Origin: Neospora caninum Liverpool
Taxonomy: Eukaryota; Apicomplexa; Conoidasida; Eucoccidiorida; Sarcocystidae
Assembly (NCBI RefSeq): GCF_000208865.1
Contig: NC_018396.1
Span: forward strand, 1,884,630-1,948,629
Reading direction: 5' to 3'
DNA length: 64,000 nucleotides
Shown: piece after piece, positions 40,767-51,358 of the stretch
Layout of the letters: each line of letters begins with the position of its first letter
Numbering within the stretch: the stretch's first letter is position 1
Translations under genes and position numbers: made by a program
The notes under the pieces: generated by a model
Seen by the model: only the letters and a program-made list of their open reading frames with translations
The model's database searches: none
What the model was told of the DNA's origin: nothing

Positions 40767-41387
40767 GGGAGGATATATATATGTATATATGTATATATAT
40801 GTGTGTGCGTAGTAGCGCGCCTGCGTACACGTGTTTGGTCCGTCGTAAGTTGAGTTTTTTCGTGGGAGCAGCATCCGCATTGCGAAGACGAAACCCGTAT
40901 CGTCGCGCTGACGGTTCGCGCGTGCAAATTGGTGACCGGAAGACGATTCTCCTTCAGACAGCAGGGTCATCGGGTCACAGAGGACGCGGCGCCGCTCCTG
41001 GTTGGCGAGAAACGGAAAGAAATGAAGAAGGAAACGAACTCGTTTCGTCAGAGGACGCCAGTGAGGTTGGAACAGAGATAAAAGAATTCACCCCACTACC
41101 TGGCGAAGAAGATACCATACACTCAAAGAATAACCCATCCACAGACTCCCCTTCTAGTCATAAATTGTTGACGAATGAACATTCCGGTTTCCCAGACTCT
41201 GGCACCGACATGTGCAGAGAGCGCCTGCATGCTCACAGTGCGACACAGAGAAGACAGCAGACAAACAAAAGGCGAGGGAGAGGAAGGCGTAGAGACACTC
41301 GGTAGTTCGCGTGAAACAGTTGAAAAGACGCGCGGTCGGCATCCTCGACAGAACATATCCAGTGGAAAACACGAACACCTGTCCCGG
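40524..41387. other. Convergent intergenic region, 3' flanks of BolA-like gene and TIM22
   Basis: Both neighbouring genes end into this 864-base stretch, so it should hold two 3' untranslated regions. It contains two AT-rich microsatellite blocks, each introduced by the same GTGGGGAGGA segment. I see no supported exon. Confidence 0.6.
40722..40802 (+). repeat. Duplicated GTGGGGAGGA plus (TA)n block
   Basis: The segment GTGGGGAGGA is followed by a pure TA run ending about 40762, and then recurs at about 40764 followed by a TA/TG run to about 40802. This looks like a duplication of one unit in the 3' flank of the BolA-like gene. Confidence 0.85.
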
Positions 41388-43660
41388 TTACACTCCCATG
41401 TTTCCGAAAGGCTGGAGGCTCTCCATGACTCCCGAGAAGGCGGCGAAGCCTGCGCAACCTGCAGCTGCTGCCCAGGGCCCTCCTGCAACGAGAAGGCAAA
41501 CACACGAGTCGAGGCTGTGTCTCTCTGAAGTCGCCACAAGTTTACGTGGAGGCCCCGCGGAAGAAAAACGGGGTCGCGTGGCAAGAACCGCCAAACGCCT
41601 GGGGCGTACGGCCCCCCGCGTCTGCTGTCGGCACGCCACAGAGAAGGCGCACATGCAGCCACTCTTCTCGTGCACTGTGCTGGGGAACTTGCGTGCAGAG
41701 CGAAGGAAAGGCCGATAGGAGACAAGGAGACAACGACACAGAAGAGGTTTTTCCCGTGAGCGCGAGAGATTGTCGAGAACCTGAAGCGGGGGTGGACGCT
41801 CGCGTGCATCGAAGGCAAACAGAAGAGCGACTCAAGGCGGCTAAACTGGAGAGGAGCCGCGGAAGAGAAAGCGACGTCCCACGGGCTCAGGCAGTTGCCC
41901 ATTGCCGTTTCGGCTGTTCCGAGAGACACCGCTGCACTCACCCACAACCAAACAGCCTTGTTCGAGCGCAAATGGAAGGCGCACACTAGAGACACGCGCA
42001 CAAGCACAGGAAAAGGGAGAGAACACAGGACTGGAACAGCAATGGACGACAGAGTAGACGCAAGGCTTTCTCTCTTCTCCTTACCTCGATAAGAGAGTGC
42101 GGCTCCCGTGACGCATCCAGCGTAGATGGCGTTGTTGATGTCGTGGACCGCTCGCTCCTGAGTTTGGAAAGATACATCCGCATGCGTTTGAAAGCCTGCA
42201 GGTGGATCTGCTAGAAAGGATCGAAGAAGGGCTGCACGCAAATCTCACGATTCGCACGCACTCAGCGGAGAAGCGAGAAAACCCCTAGGTGATGACTTGT
42301 CTTTCTCCAGTGACCAGTGGTTGCCTTTTGCGCGAACGATTAGGTGAGAGGCAGTGGGGCCTGTGGAGACTGATTTGTCGGCACAGACACGCGCGCGCTG
42401 CCACACTTGTTTCTGACGCCTCGGCCCTTTTCGGTTTCTCCGAAACAAGGCACTCTCTCGCCCCGCGACTGCCTTGTCCCACTTACTCTCTGTATGAAAC
42501 ACTCCGCGAGGGAGTAGAGGAAACCCAGTTTCGCAAAGTTCTTGGCAGAGCGCCCGACGTCGGGCAGGAAACTCCGATACTGCTGTCGCAGCTGTTCGCG
42601 GAAGGTCAAAGTCGTGTCGACGTCGACGGGTTTCATCGTGAAGAAGAAGGCGCCGAAAAGGACGCCTGCGGGGAGAAAGAGCAGGACCGGGAAAGCGGCC
42701 AGTGCCGCGGAAAGACAGTTCAGTGAAAGGCGCGCAGAGAAGACACAGAGAAACAGTGCGCATGCAGCGAGACAAGCGTGGGCAGCTACGGGAGAGGCGA
42801 CCGCGAGCGGGGCCGCGCGCTGAAGTGGAAGCGGAACAGCAGGCAGAACAGGGACTCAAACTTGGCAAAAGGACAGGGAAGGGAGAAGCAAACGGCAGCG
42901 AAGGCCGCGCGAAGGAGAAGGAACGGCAGTGAAAGAAGCCGTGCGAAGAAATGTCAGCATGTGAAGAAACCGCGAAAAATACATGCGCAGACGAGCGGAG
43001 GGCCCCACGGAGAGCCAGCAAAAAGAGAGAATGGCAAACGAGACCCGCCCCAGAAAAGCGAGGAAAACGAGAGCGAAACGAGTGGGGAGGGACGGACGAA
43101 AACTTGAGCACCGCACGCAGCGCAAGGCAAACAGACGGAAGACTGAGGAAAGAAAGAAAAGAAACGGGAAACCGACACCGCCGGACGCGAGCGCCCGATG
43201 TTCTGTGTGGCGGAAGAGATGTGTTTATCATACATGTGTGTCTCCCTCGCTTCTTTCTTTTCTGGAGAAGGAAGCGCGTTTTCTTACCTAGGACTCCACC
43301 GCCAGCGCCCATGACGGCTGCCCGCGCGAGACAGCCCTCTGTAAAGAACCGCTCGACTTTGTGTTGCAGCAGAATTTGCTGCTGAATCTGTTTCTGTTCA
43401 TCCGTCAGAGTCGTGCCTCCGGGCGTCAGATTCAAGGTGCGATACCTCTCGCCCAAGAAAATGTCCATGGGCGTTTCCGGCGGACGCTCGGCAGGCGCAA
43501 AGGCCACCGGAAACTCTGGGAAGGCGGCCGCAGGCGGGTATGACGGAGCATCGGCTGCGAGAGAAGCTGGCGAAGAGGGAGACGAAGACGGGGAGGGAGA
43601 CGAAGACGGGGAGGGAGACGAAGACGGGGAGGGAGATCCTCCGCGGGAAAACGGAAACAT
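41388..43660 (-). CDS. TIM22: TIM22, carrier-translocase channel subunit of the mitochondrial inner membrane
   Basis: TIM22 inserts carrier proteins into the mitochondrial inner membrane. Minus-strand exons 43660..43288, 42665..42487, 42157..42085 and 41482..41388 give 239 residues with phases 1, 0 and 1, all agreeing. Hydrophobic stretches lie near residues 114-135 (VMGAGGGVLGVLFGAFFF), 172-184 (LGFLYSLAECFIQ), 190-207 (INNAIYAGCVTGAALSY) and 212-228 (WAAAAGCAGFAAFSGVM). The GCVTG and AGCAGFAAFS blocks are characteristic of TIM22 within the Tim17/22/23 family, and there is the usual Cys before the first span. Residues 1-60 are a Ser/Pro-rich extension encoded partly by a minisatellite, and are not part of the family core. 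The ATG at 43660 is the first in frame; a shorter start at the Met of PETPMDIFLG cannot be excluded. TIM17 and TIM23 fit the C-terminal block less well. Confidence 0.88.
43581..43634 (-). repeat. 18-bp minisatellite, three perfect copies, in TIM22 exon 1
   Basis: Three identical 18-base units run head to tail within the first coding exon and encode a repeating Ser-Pro-Ser-Pro-Ser-Ser pattern near the N-terminus of TIM22. The unit length is a multiple of three, so copy-number change keeps the frame. Confidence 0.9.
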
Positions 43661-46084
43661 CTCGGAGGAGCAGTGAGACAGCCGGCTGAGAGTAGGGTCT
43701 GCCGCGAACGGACGGAAGTCTCGGGGCGCGACTCGAGAGGGAGACGCACACAGTCAAGGAAGCAAGAGGACGACGCGCGAAGACGAAACCTGGGCAAGTC
43801 CAGGGAGGGAACGGGAGACGGGAAACGACGGATCGAGGGGAGGGACAACGAAACACAGGCGGCCAGTCAAAAGCAGAAAAGGAAAAAGCAAACTCCCCTG
43901 GGGTTCCTCAGAAAAAGCAGACTCGTGGAGGAAGACGGGGGTTTCGTGAAGCGTGAGCCTCTGTGAAATTCCGGCAGGGCGCAGTGCGAGACCGTCTCGG
44001 TCTAAACAGAGGGAAAATGCGACCTAATTTTGCAAGAACGGCGTCAGGTGCTTTCCCTCCTCTACGCGTCCACTGGAAGTTGGTTGCGGGGCGCTCGAGA
44101 GGCTTGCGGATCACTAACGGAGTCTGCCCTCACGATTTGCAAAAGGAGACTTGGCCGCATCTGTCCAAGCGTGGAAGAATTGAGCAAAGCAGTCTTTGGC
44201 TACAAAAAGTCCCCCTGATGGTTGACGACAGAAAAGGCTCTGGAAGCTGTCCAGTTTGGTGTCGCATACACAGTGAAAACGTCATGTGAAAGTGGGGAGG
44301 CCGTTGCGTGAAACTCTGAAAAAAAAACCGGTATACCTTCAACTGAACTCTACAAGTGGTAGCGGTCTCCAAGCGTCGAATTCGCGAGTCGTCACGCTCG
44401 CACACGAGACTTCGCGAAGTCGACGCGTTGTCGCGTTCGCGTATCTGCATCGCCCCGTGCAGTCGCTACGCTCTTGTCCCTAGGGTGCGTGCCTCAGCAA
44501 GTGTGACTTCGTGGGATGCTTTCTCGTAGACACACAGGGAAAAGACCTTCCACAAAACTCTCGCAGGCAGCAACATCCGTGTCTGACCCTCGTTTCGCCG
44601 TCGTTTTCGTATAAGGGGGAACGTCAAGACAGCCCGTCGGGTTTCGGGTAATGAGTCTTCCTTTCGACGCGTGAACCGAGTGGTTCACCGGCCGGGTGTT
44701 CGTCTACCAAGCCGGCAGTTGTAAACAGGGAAAGAAACTCTCGTCTCTTTGTGTGAAGGATGACCCTCAAGTGCACGCGTCTATCCCTCTTTCGATTGTG
44801 CGCGACTGTCTATCTCCAGGGAAGTGGTCCACGTGTTTCTGTGCTATCGCTGGATTCGAAATCCCCCGTGTGTCCTCGCGATTCACGCGCTCTCCTTTTC
44901 ACCACCCCGAAACGCCCAGAAACGAGGTGAGTTCTGACAGTCCCTGGGTCGAAGAGAGTGCCAAGACAAAGCCAGGACGTACGTGCGGTGGGAGAAAGCT
45001 TTCCGCAGGTGGAGAAAATTGCTGTCCCCCGAGTGTTTAGCTAGCTAGTGGCGACAGCCTCGTGCTGGGTTTCGGCGAGCCTTCGCACAGACCGTTGTGC
45101 CGAGGCGTCGATGCTTCCTTGAGCTGTCCAAGATCGCGACTCTTGAACCACACGTCGGGTGTCCAAAACGCCACGGTTTCTAGAAGGCAGCGAATTCGCT
45201 GAGAGCTTCTTCACCACACCACCAATAAAAAAGATTGCGGCATCGCAATAACGTCGTGCCATCCAGGTTACTTTTCGCGAAAGACACCGTGCACTGATCG
45301 TGCCACTCCAGCGCGCCGCGCGATACAAGGGTCCCGGCCCCGTCCGTTTGTACATTTTCCTTCCAGGGTTTTGTCGCTATTCTTTGTTTCGCCTCTCTAG
45401 CGGAGAGTGTCGTTGCATTCTTGTGCGTTTGTGTGCAATTGGGGGTCTCTGCATTTCTTCCTCGTCGCCTTTCCCACGAGGAACTCTTCGGCTTTTTCGT
45501 AAGGCATCTCTGCCACGTCGGTCATCCAGGCCACAACCGCAGAATAGGCAACTAGCGGAGCGCGCCTGCGCGACTCGTAATTCACCCGTTTGGGAGTCGT
45601 TGCCTGTGGGTTTTTCCTCGCTGCTCTTCCCGGCTTTTTCCGAAACCAGAAAGTTCCTTGCGGTGGAACAGCCGGGGCCTGGATTTTGGTCGATCTTCTT
45701 CATCGCTACGGCGCACCGTATATGCGGGAGTGTGTGGCTGTCACCAGGTTCGTGCAGGTTCTCCGACCCTTCGTCCCCGCGATGGGGATTGCTGGCTAAT
45801 GCCCCTCGCAATTTTTTTACATTTGGTGTGAGGGTGGAATGGGTGTGCCAGGAACCGAGCTAATCGTGGAACGGTTTCTCTGCCAATTTGTTCGCAAGGC
45901 GTCCATTTCTGTCTGCCTGCCGTACACCGTCGCATATCCGCCTGGGGAAGGCTCGTTGGTGCGGAGCCTGTACCGCGGGAAACGCACTCCGTCTGACGGG
46001 TTGTCTGTAGATTTGTTGTTTTAACGTGTGGACGCCTGTCTCGAGGGGAACTGCCGCACCTTACTGAAGTGTCCGTTCAGAAAG
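43661..46084. promoter_or_regulatory. Divergent upstream region of TIM22 and the Cys-patch gene
   Basis: This 2.4-kb non-coding stretch lies between the start codons of two divergently transcribed genes. It should contain both promoters and probably a long 5' leader for the plus-strand gene. The longest open frames here (for example 45300-45863) have no recognisable domain, splice partner or good start context. No known element was recognised. Confidence 0.45.
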
Positions 46085-49000
46085 ATGGCGTCAATCCGTC
46101 TCCCGTCAGTGGAGCCGGACGGGCGCTCTTGGCAAGACTCTGCCGACGTGGCGTACTTCCAGGACTACTGGTCAGAGAACTCTTCCGACTGTGGACAGTC
46201 TCAGGACCGAGGCGCGTGTGTTCCTTGCTGCGGAGTCGGGCCCTCTTCCCGGGTGTTTCGCGCACCTGTCGCCGGTCCACCGCCTGCAGTGTACATCGGA
46301 ACGCACACGGGTCAATTCCACGCCACCGCACAAGGCCACGCTTCTCACTATGGAGCAGTTGTCGTCCCACGTGCGCAGGTCGACGCCTCGCACCTCCACT
46401 CCGAGCTTTCTCGGCCACGCTCTTCTGTGGGACTCATGGCTCCAGATTCCCAGCGCAGCACAATTCACCTCTCTGCAGTCGCTGTGGCTCCTACAGGTGG
46501 ACGCGTCCCTTCAGGGTCAAATCCGCAGACCTTGCGGAGCAGAGCCTCCCTGGACACCCAGGCGCCGCACTCGCCTTTTGCCTCCGCGAACAGTCCTCTT
46601 GTGACGAAGAATCTGGTGCAGTCGGAGGCAGCGCTTCCACAGGGCCCCGCGCAGCCTCCACTTCCCAACGGCGGCGGTGCCGTAAGCGCGTCAACTCCAG
46701 GAACTGAGCCTGACCGGCCGGTCACCAAGCAGAAACCGAAAGGGAAGAAGGCACGGGAAGGCGTCTCTCGCGGAAAAAACGGGGCGTCGAAGGCGAAAGC
46801 CGAGCAGCGGCGGGTTGCCAGCGACGAACTGAAGCCCACCAAGCAGACTCGCGCGACCAAGAAACCCTCCGGCGGCTCGCTCCGTCCCTCAAGTGGCTTG
46901 GAGCTCGCAGAGGGGAAAGACAAGCGAGGTCAAGTTGGGCACACACTGAGCGGCACTGGAACCGTTCGGGAAGTGCTCACGTCCTTGGAAGACTTCAAGA
47001 AGAGCGTACAGCACGGCGACGTGCGATCGAATTCATGGACTGCCGCGGAACTGGTCAAAGCCGGAGGACGTCCTGAGTTCGTCCCTGGAACTGCGCAGGT
47101 GCACAACCATCCCGTCTCCCCTCCTTTCGCCGCACCAGCGTGCAGCTCCATGCCTGCTCGTGACTCTCCCGACTGGCAGATTCTTGCGGCAGGTTCGCAA
47201 CAGTACTCGCTCCGCCCAAGTCAGAGACAACAACTCTGGAGGAGCGTGAAAGAGAGCGTTCGAGCGAGTGAACAGGCTCATATAGAGCTTGCGCATCGCG
47301 AGGGTGAAGGAGTCATTCTAAATAAGTGTCCCCGGCAACTCCTGCCCCATCCACCAAACCCGGCTCTCTGTGTCAACACAGAGCGCCCCTCAAAGAAAAC
47401 GATCGATGTCAAGTTCCGGCTGCTTCCTCGCCTGGCAGAAGAGCCCACACCTGCCGAAACCGCCGGCGTCTTCGGGGTCCTTCTGCCCCGGAGCAGGGCG
47501 AGGTCGTTGTCCAGGGCGATGCCGAAATCGATGTTCAGATCATCAAGGTCGATGTCGCTGAACAGTGTAGCAGCAGCGAAGTCCGGTCTCCTTGATTCCG
47601 ACGGGAAGGTCCGGTTTCGCGTCTTCCAGGTGAAACGCCGAGGAGACGATGGGTCCTCGCTTGTCGCCTACAAATGGTTGAATGAGAAGCGCTCCCCGGA
47701 AACTTCAGAAAACGGCATGCCTCTCTGCTGCGACGGTCAGTGTGGTGAGCTGTCCGGTTCCGCCAGCAGCTCCTCCGCAGAAAGCGGTGATGTCCCACCG
47801 GAAACGCACGCGAGCAACGAAGAAGGCGGGATGGGTGCTTTTATGTACCACTGCGCCGGCGCTGTCGCGTCACAAGTCATGGGATGCGCCGACTCAGAGC
47901 GGATCGGGGAACAAGACCAGAAGGAACACTCCTGTCTCCCGGCAGTGGAGGCTCCAGAGTGGCTCTCTCAAGGGCAGGCGCCACAGTGCGGTGTATGCGA
48001 CTGCACAGCAGCCGAACAGGTTCCTCACGAACAGGCTACCGCCGACGCGCGGTATCAACTGGATGGTTATGAAGGAGGCGTGGGGCAATATACCCAGTAT
48101 GGGGAGGACACCCTTAGGACGCCTGTGAATTCACAGTGGGCGTCGCTGGCCACGACGGAAGGCCTCCAACAGGAGGGTTCGACCTATGTGGGCGCCGAGG
48201 GCTGGTCCCACGCCACGAATGGTGGAGCCTCCGCTCAAGGTCAGTTAGCGGCGCGACAGTCCGCGAACAAACCCCGCCCAGAAAATGGTTCTCGAGGATC
48301 GCGGGCACCTGGAAACGTGGCTTCCACCGCGCCACGCGCCGTGAAGTCGAATGCGCGTGTCGGCCAGACAGAGTCGCGAGCCTCTCGCGCAGTTGCTGGA
48401 CAAGGCACCTCACAACAGCTGCCAATTCGGAAAGACGCTCGCGCGCCTGCGTCCGTGAAAGGGAAGCAGGCTCCGGAAACCCTCGGTGCGCAGCGCCCGG
48501 CTGTTGGGACCAGCAAGGGTGTAACGTCGACTGGAGCGCCTTCACAGGGAGCTTCAACGCAATCGCCCGGCCGAATGATCGCCTTTGCGCCACGTTCGGG
48601 CGGCAGGCTTGCTGCTTCGGAGCAGCGGACCGCGGTTCACGGAGCTCGTGCGGCCGTTGCGGCATCCACATCTCCACTTGGGACCGCTGGTAATCCTCCA
48701 CAGTCGCCAGAGCCCGTGGTCACTGTTTCGGAAGTATGTACGGTACCGGCGTTGACGAACGCGGCCGACTGTTCCTGCTCGTCGTGGCAATATAAACCTT
48801 TCAGCTGCTGTGAGAAAGCTAAGGCGAGCGCATCCGGGTCCCAGGTCCCCTCTTTCGCCTGTAATGAGACTGGGACGACTTCAAAGGAACAGCAGGCATA
48901 CTCTCCTCTCAGGAGCTCTGCGGCCCTCTGTGCTCCACAGCAGGTGCCACCAAATTCTCACGTGCCGATAACGGTGACCGAATATAAGGCGCCCGTACCT

Positions 49001-51358
49001 GCGCCACCTGCTCGTACAGCCACATCGTTGGCTGAAGCTCAGGTCCCCGGACCTGAAGCAACGCAAGCAGTTGAAGCCTCGACAGCGAAAGACTTCTCGT
49101 TGAAAACCTGGCTGGGAAATGTAATGTGGTCAGCTTGTGGCCAATCGGACGCTGCAGGCAAGAAAGTGCCCGACCTATGTCCGGAGTCCACATGCGTCGC
49201 TAAGCCTGGGGAAGAAGAGAAGCGCCCCGTGCCATCTGAGGAAGAACATCACAAAGGGGATGACGAAGAGCAAGCAGAAGAGCTTTCAGATGTCTTTCGG
49301 CCACACCCTGTCTCAAGCGACGATCGGCAGAAAGGCGGGAACGTTCCGATCCTGTTCCGAGTGTTAAAGCGGCGCCAGGACAGCCGACACAAGACAGCTA
49401 CCTCGGAGGATTCGGTGTATACAGCTTCAGTTGGTGGAAAGTCGGCTACAAAGTCTGAGGACGAAGTCCTATCACTTCTGTCTGCCGCCACCTTCCACAG
49501 AGGCAAACCGGAACCGGTGTTTCGCTTCCGCGTAATTCAGGCCCAACAGGCTAAGGACAGAGAGTCGAGGCGACTTGTGGCGTTCCGACCTCCTGCGCAT
49601 CCGCACCAACCCCACGCACCCTCTCTGTCTCATGCAGGGAACTTTAACATGGGGCACAGCCAAAACGTCGACGGGGACGCCTGCATGAGCTGCGTCTTGC
49701 CGGGGCCCTGTCGCTCCTCATCAGCTGATTCGGAGGACTCCATCGTGACAATGAAGTATGAACACCGAACCACCTATGTGCCCTTACCAACGAAGGGTAA
49801 GACGATCCACGTTGTGACCCACCATGGGCTTCAGAACATCAAGCCAGGAGTCCTAGGGGAAGAGCGCAAAATGTTCGACAGGCGCCTTCTGTGCGTTTCC
49901 TCATTCGCTGCCAAAGTGGCTAGAGACGCGGCTGAACGCGTTGCAGTACGTCAAGCTATAAGAGAGGCGAAAGATACCGGACCCACTGACGAGAGCGAGG
50001 CAGAGCCCCACGCGACAGAAGAACCTGTTCGAACTGAGAGAGAGGAGGAAGAGGAGCAGGAGGAAGTGACACCAGAGTGTGAGGGGGAATGGCCGGAATG
50101 GGCGGGTAGCTGGAAGAGCATTTCCGGAGCGGCAGAACTGTTTTGTTGCCCGGCTTCATGTCGAAGCCAACCAGCATCCATCCCTTCAACTCAGCGGGAA
50201 ATACAAGTGGCGGTAGTCCAGGAAGGACATGCAGAAACCGAAGAAGCACTCGAGGAAGGGAAGGAAGAAAGCGAAGAGGTAGTCGAGGAGGGAGGGGCGG
50301 AGGCAGCCGAGACTCGAGAGGAAGAACCCGAGGAGGTCGTCGAGGAAGCAAAGGAGGAACTCGAGGAAACAACCGAGCAACAGGAGCAACTTGAAGCAGG
50401 CGACGCTGAGTGCTGGAAGGTGCCTTCGCCTCTCCCGGAAACGCTCCAAAGGGGAAGTTGTGGTTCGTGTTGTGAGGGGTGGGGCTTCAGTGCCAACCGT
50501 CCGGCAACCAGCACTCCGCCATGTACTTCGGTCCGAGAAAGCACATTGGGTTCTCGCACCGAAACAGTGTTAAGTCAGAGAACGGCGCAAGATTCGCGCC
50601 TTTCCTCCGACCGCTCTCTGCAGTCCAAATGTGCATGCAGTTGCTGGACCTTCTCAAGATCCCCGGTCCCAAAGGAAAGCGTCTCCGCGGACACGACCCC
50701 CCTAGTGACCCGGGAGTCGCAATCGATGAGTTCTCCGTCGGCGCTAGATACGGATATGGCATATGAAAACGACCTTCCTGGTGCTGAGGGTATTGAGCAA
50801 CACCCAGCCCCTGTGTATGTCATATCTCCAACAGCGGCCGGTCTCGGTTACCAACCAGATGCAAACGCTACTTATACAGCAGTATGGGGCTACTCCTACC
50901 AGCAGGCTCCTGTAGTCGCAAGCCCAGTCGCAATTCCTGCATCAGCCGTGTCCTTCCCGTCCACGCTGCCTTATCCCTACGTGGAGGCCCCTTGTTCCGG
51001 GGTTGCTGAGCAAGCATCATGCATTCCGGCCAGCTCTGAAATCCCTGTGGGCGTTCTTCCCACAACCGTCGAACCCTTTCCGCCAGCACCCGCAGCGCAG
51101 CCATCTCCTGTACGGATCAGCAAGATTCGTTTGCCGCCTCCCCCTCCACCGGAAATGGTTGATGGTGCAGGAGCGCGGCTAGTGTTCAGTTCTGGAGAGG
51201 AAGGAACGCAACAAATGCCCACATTGTGGAAGTTAGCCCCCACGCCGACAACTCGAGTCAAGATCGCTGTACTGCCGGATCGGCAAGATTTCCACGCGCG
51301 AGCAGCTAATGTTACGCCACGCGACTGTTGGTGTGGCACCCAGTGTTGCTACGAATGA
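46085..51358 (+). CDS. Large intronless protein of unknown function with cysteine/aromatic patches
   Basis: A single open exon of 1757 residues, starting MASIRLPSVEPDG. The ATG at 46085 is the first in frame and sits in a good context (AGAAAGATGG). I do not recognise the family. It has no signal peptide or membrane span. Short Cys-rich patches, often beside Trp, Phe or Tyr, are scattered through long disordered Ser/Ala/Gln/Pro-rich linkers: CVPCCGVG near the N-terminus, PLCCDGQCG, CGVCDC, CSCSSWQYKPFSCC, FCCPASC, CGSCC, CACSCW, and the terminal CWCGTQCC. Four FR[VL] segments stand near residues 440, 508, 1088 and 1145. An acidic Glu-rich stretch occupies about residues 1370-1450 (nt 50200-50400). 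A Tyr/Pro-rich tail with a run of six prolines follows. The patches could be palmitoylation or metal sites, as in pellicle or cytoskeleton proteins; this is inference. Another possibility is a scaffold held by disulfides. Confidence 0.8.
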   Translation: MASIRLPSVEPDGRSWQDSADVAYFQDYWSENSSDCGQSQDRGACVPCCGVGPSSRVFRAPVAGPPPAVYIGTHTGQFHATAQGHASHYGAVVVPRAQVDASHLHSELSRPRSSVGLMAPDSQRSTIHLSAVAVAPTGGRVPSGSNPQTLRSRASLDTQAPHSPFASANSPLVTKNLVQSEAALPQGPAQPPLPNGGGAVSASTPGTEPDRPVTKQKPKGKKAREGVSRGKNGASKAKAEQRRVASDELKPTKQTRATKKPSGGSLRPSSGLELAEGKDKRGQVGHTLSGTGTVREVLTSLEDFKKSVQHGDVRSNSWTAAELVKAGGRPEFVPGTAQVHNHPVSPPFAAPACSSMPARDSPDWQILAAGSQQYSLRPSQRQQLWRSVKESVRASEQAHIELAHREGEGVILNKCPRQLLPHPPNPALCVNTERPSKKTIDVKFRLLPRLAEEPTPAETAGVFGVLLPRSRARSLSRAMPKSMFRSSRSMSLNSVAAAKSGLLDSDGKVRFRVFQVKRRGDDGSSLVAYKWLNEKRSPETSENGMPLCCDGQCGELSGSASSSSAESGDVPPETHASNEEGGMGAFMYHCAGAVASQVMGCADSERIGEQDQKEHSCLPAVEAPEWLSQGQAPQCGVCDCTAAEQVPHEQATADARYQLDGYEGGVGQYTQYGEDTLRTPVNSQWASLATTEGLQQEGSTYVGAEGWSHATNGGASAQGQLAARQSANKPRPENGSRGSRAPGNVASTAPRAVKSNARVGQTESRASRAVAGQGTSQQLPIRKDARAPASVKGKQAPETLGAQRPAVGTSKGVTSTGAPSQGASTQSPGRMIAFAPRSGGRLAASEQRTAVHGARAAVAASTSPLGTAGNPPQSPEPVVTVSEVCTVPALTNAADCSCSSWQYKPFSCCEKAKASASGSQVPSFACNETGTTSKEQQAYSPLRSSAALCAPQQVPPNSHVPITVTEYKAPVPAPPARTATSLAEAQVPGPEATQAVEASTAKDFSLKTWLGNVMWSACGQSDAAGKKVPDLCPESTCVAKPGEEEKRPVPSEEEHHKGDDEEQAEELSDVFRPHPVSSDDRQKGGNVPILFRVLKRRQDSRHKTATSEDSVYTASVGGKSATKSEDEVLSLLSAATFHRGKPEPVFRFRVIQAQQAKDRESRRLVAFRPPAHPHQPHAPSLSHAGNFNMGHSQNVDGDACMSCVLPGPCRSSSADSEDSIVTMKYEHRTTYVPLPTKGKTIHVVTHHGLQNIKPGVLGEERKMFDRRLLCVSSFAAKVARDAAERVAVRQAIREAKDTGPTDESEAEPHATEEPVRTEREEEEEQEEVTPECEGEWPEWAGSWKSISGAAELFCCPASCRSQPASIPSTQREIQVAVVQEGHAETEEALEEGKEESEEVVEEGGAEAAETREEEPEEVVEEAKEELEETTEQQEQLEAGDAECWKVPSPLPETLQRGSCGSCCEGWGFSANRPATSTPPCTSVRESTLGSRTETVLSQRTAQDSRLSSDRSLQSKCACSCWTFSRSPVPKESVSADTTPLVTRESQSMSSPSALDTDMAYENDLPGAEGIEQHPAPVYVISPTAAGLGYQPDANATYTAVWGYSYQQAPVVASPVAIPASAVSFPSTLPYPYVEAPCSGVAEQASCIPASSEIPVGVLPTTVEPFPPAPAAQPSPVRISKIRLPPPPPPEMVDGAGARLVFSSGEEGTQQMPTLWKLAPTPTTRVKIAVLPDRQDFHARAANVTPRDCWCGTQCCYE
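50218..50402 (+). repeat. Degenerate GAGGAA-type repeat encoding a Glu-rich segment
   Basis: Purine-rich, imperfectly repeated codons within the Cys-patch gene encode about 60 residues dominated by Glu with interspersed Val, Ala and Thr, probably a charged helix. Patterns such as EEVVEE recur. Confidence 0.7.

Noticed and set aside
40226..40927. Minus-strand frame containing a run of Tyr-Ile repeats
   Set aside because: The repeats are just translation of the (TA)n tracts, and the frame is antisense to the BolA-like 3' exons.
42245..43660. Continuous 471-codon minus-strand frame starting at the TIM22 ATG
   Set aside because: It reads through the GTAAGA donor at 43287 into intron sequence; the spliced model restores the TIM22 core in frame across four exons.
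45300..45863. 187-codon plus-strand frame upstream of the Cys-patch gene
   Set aside because: No recognisable domain and no splice partner; it lies in the probable leader or promoter of the following gene.
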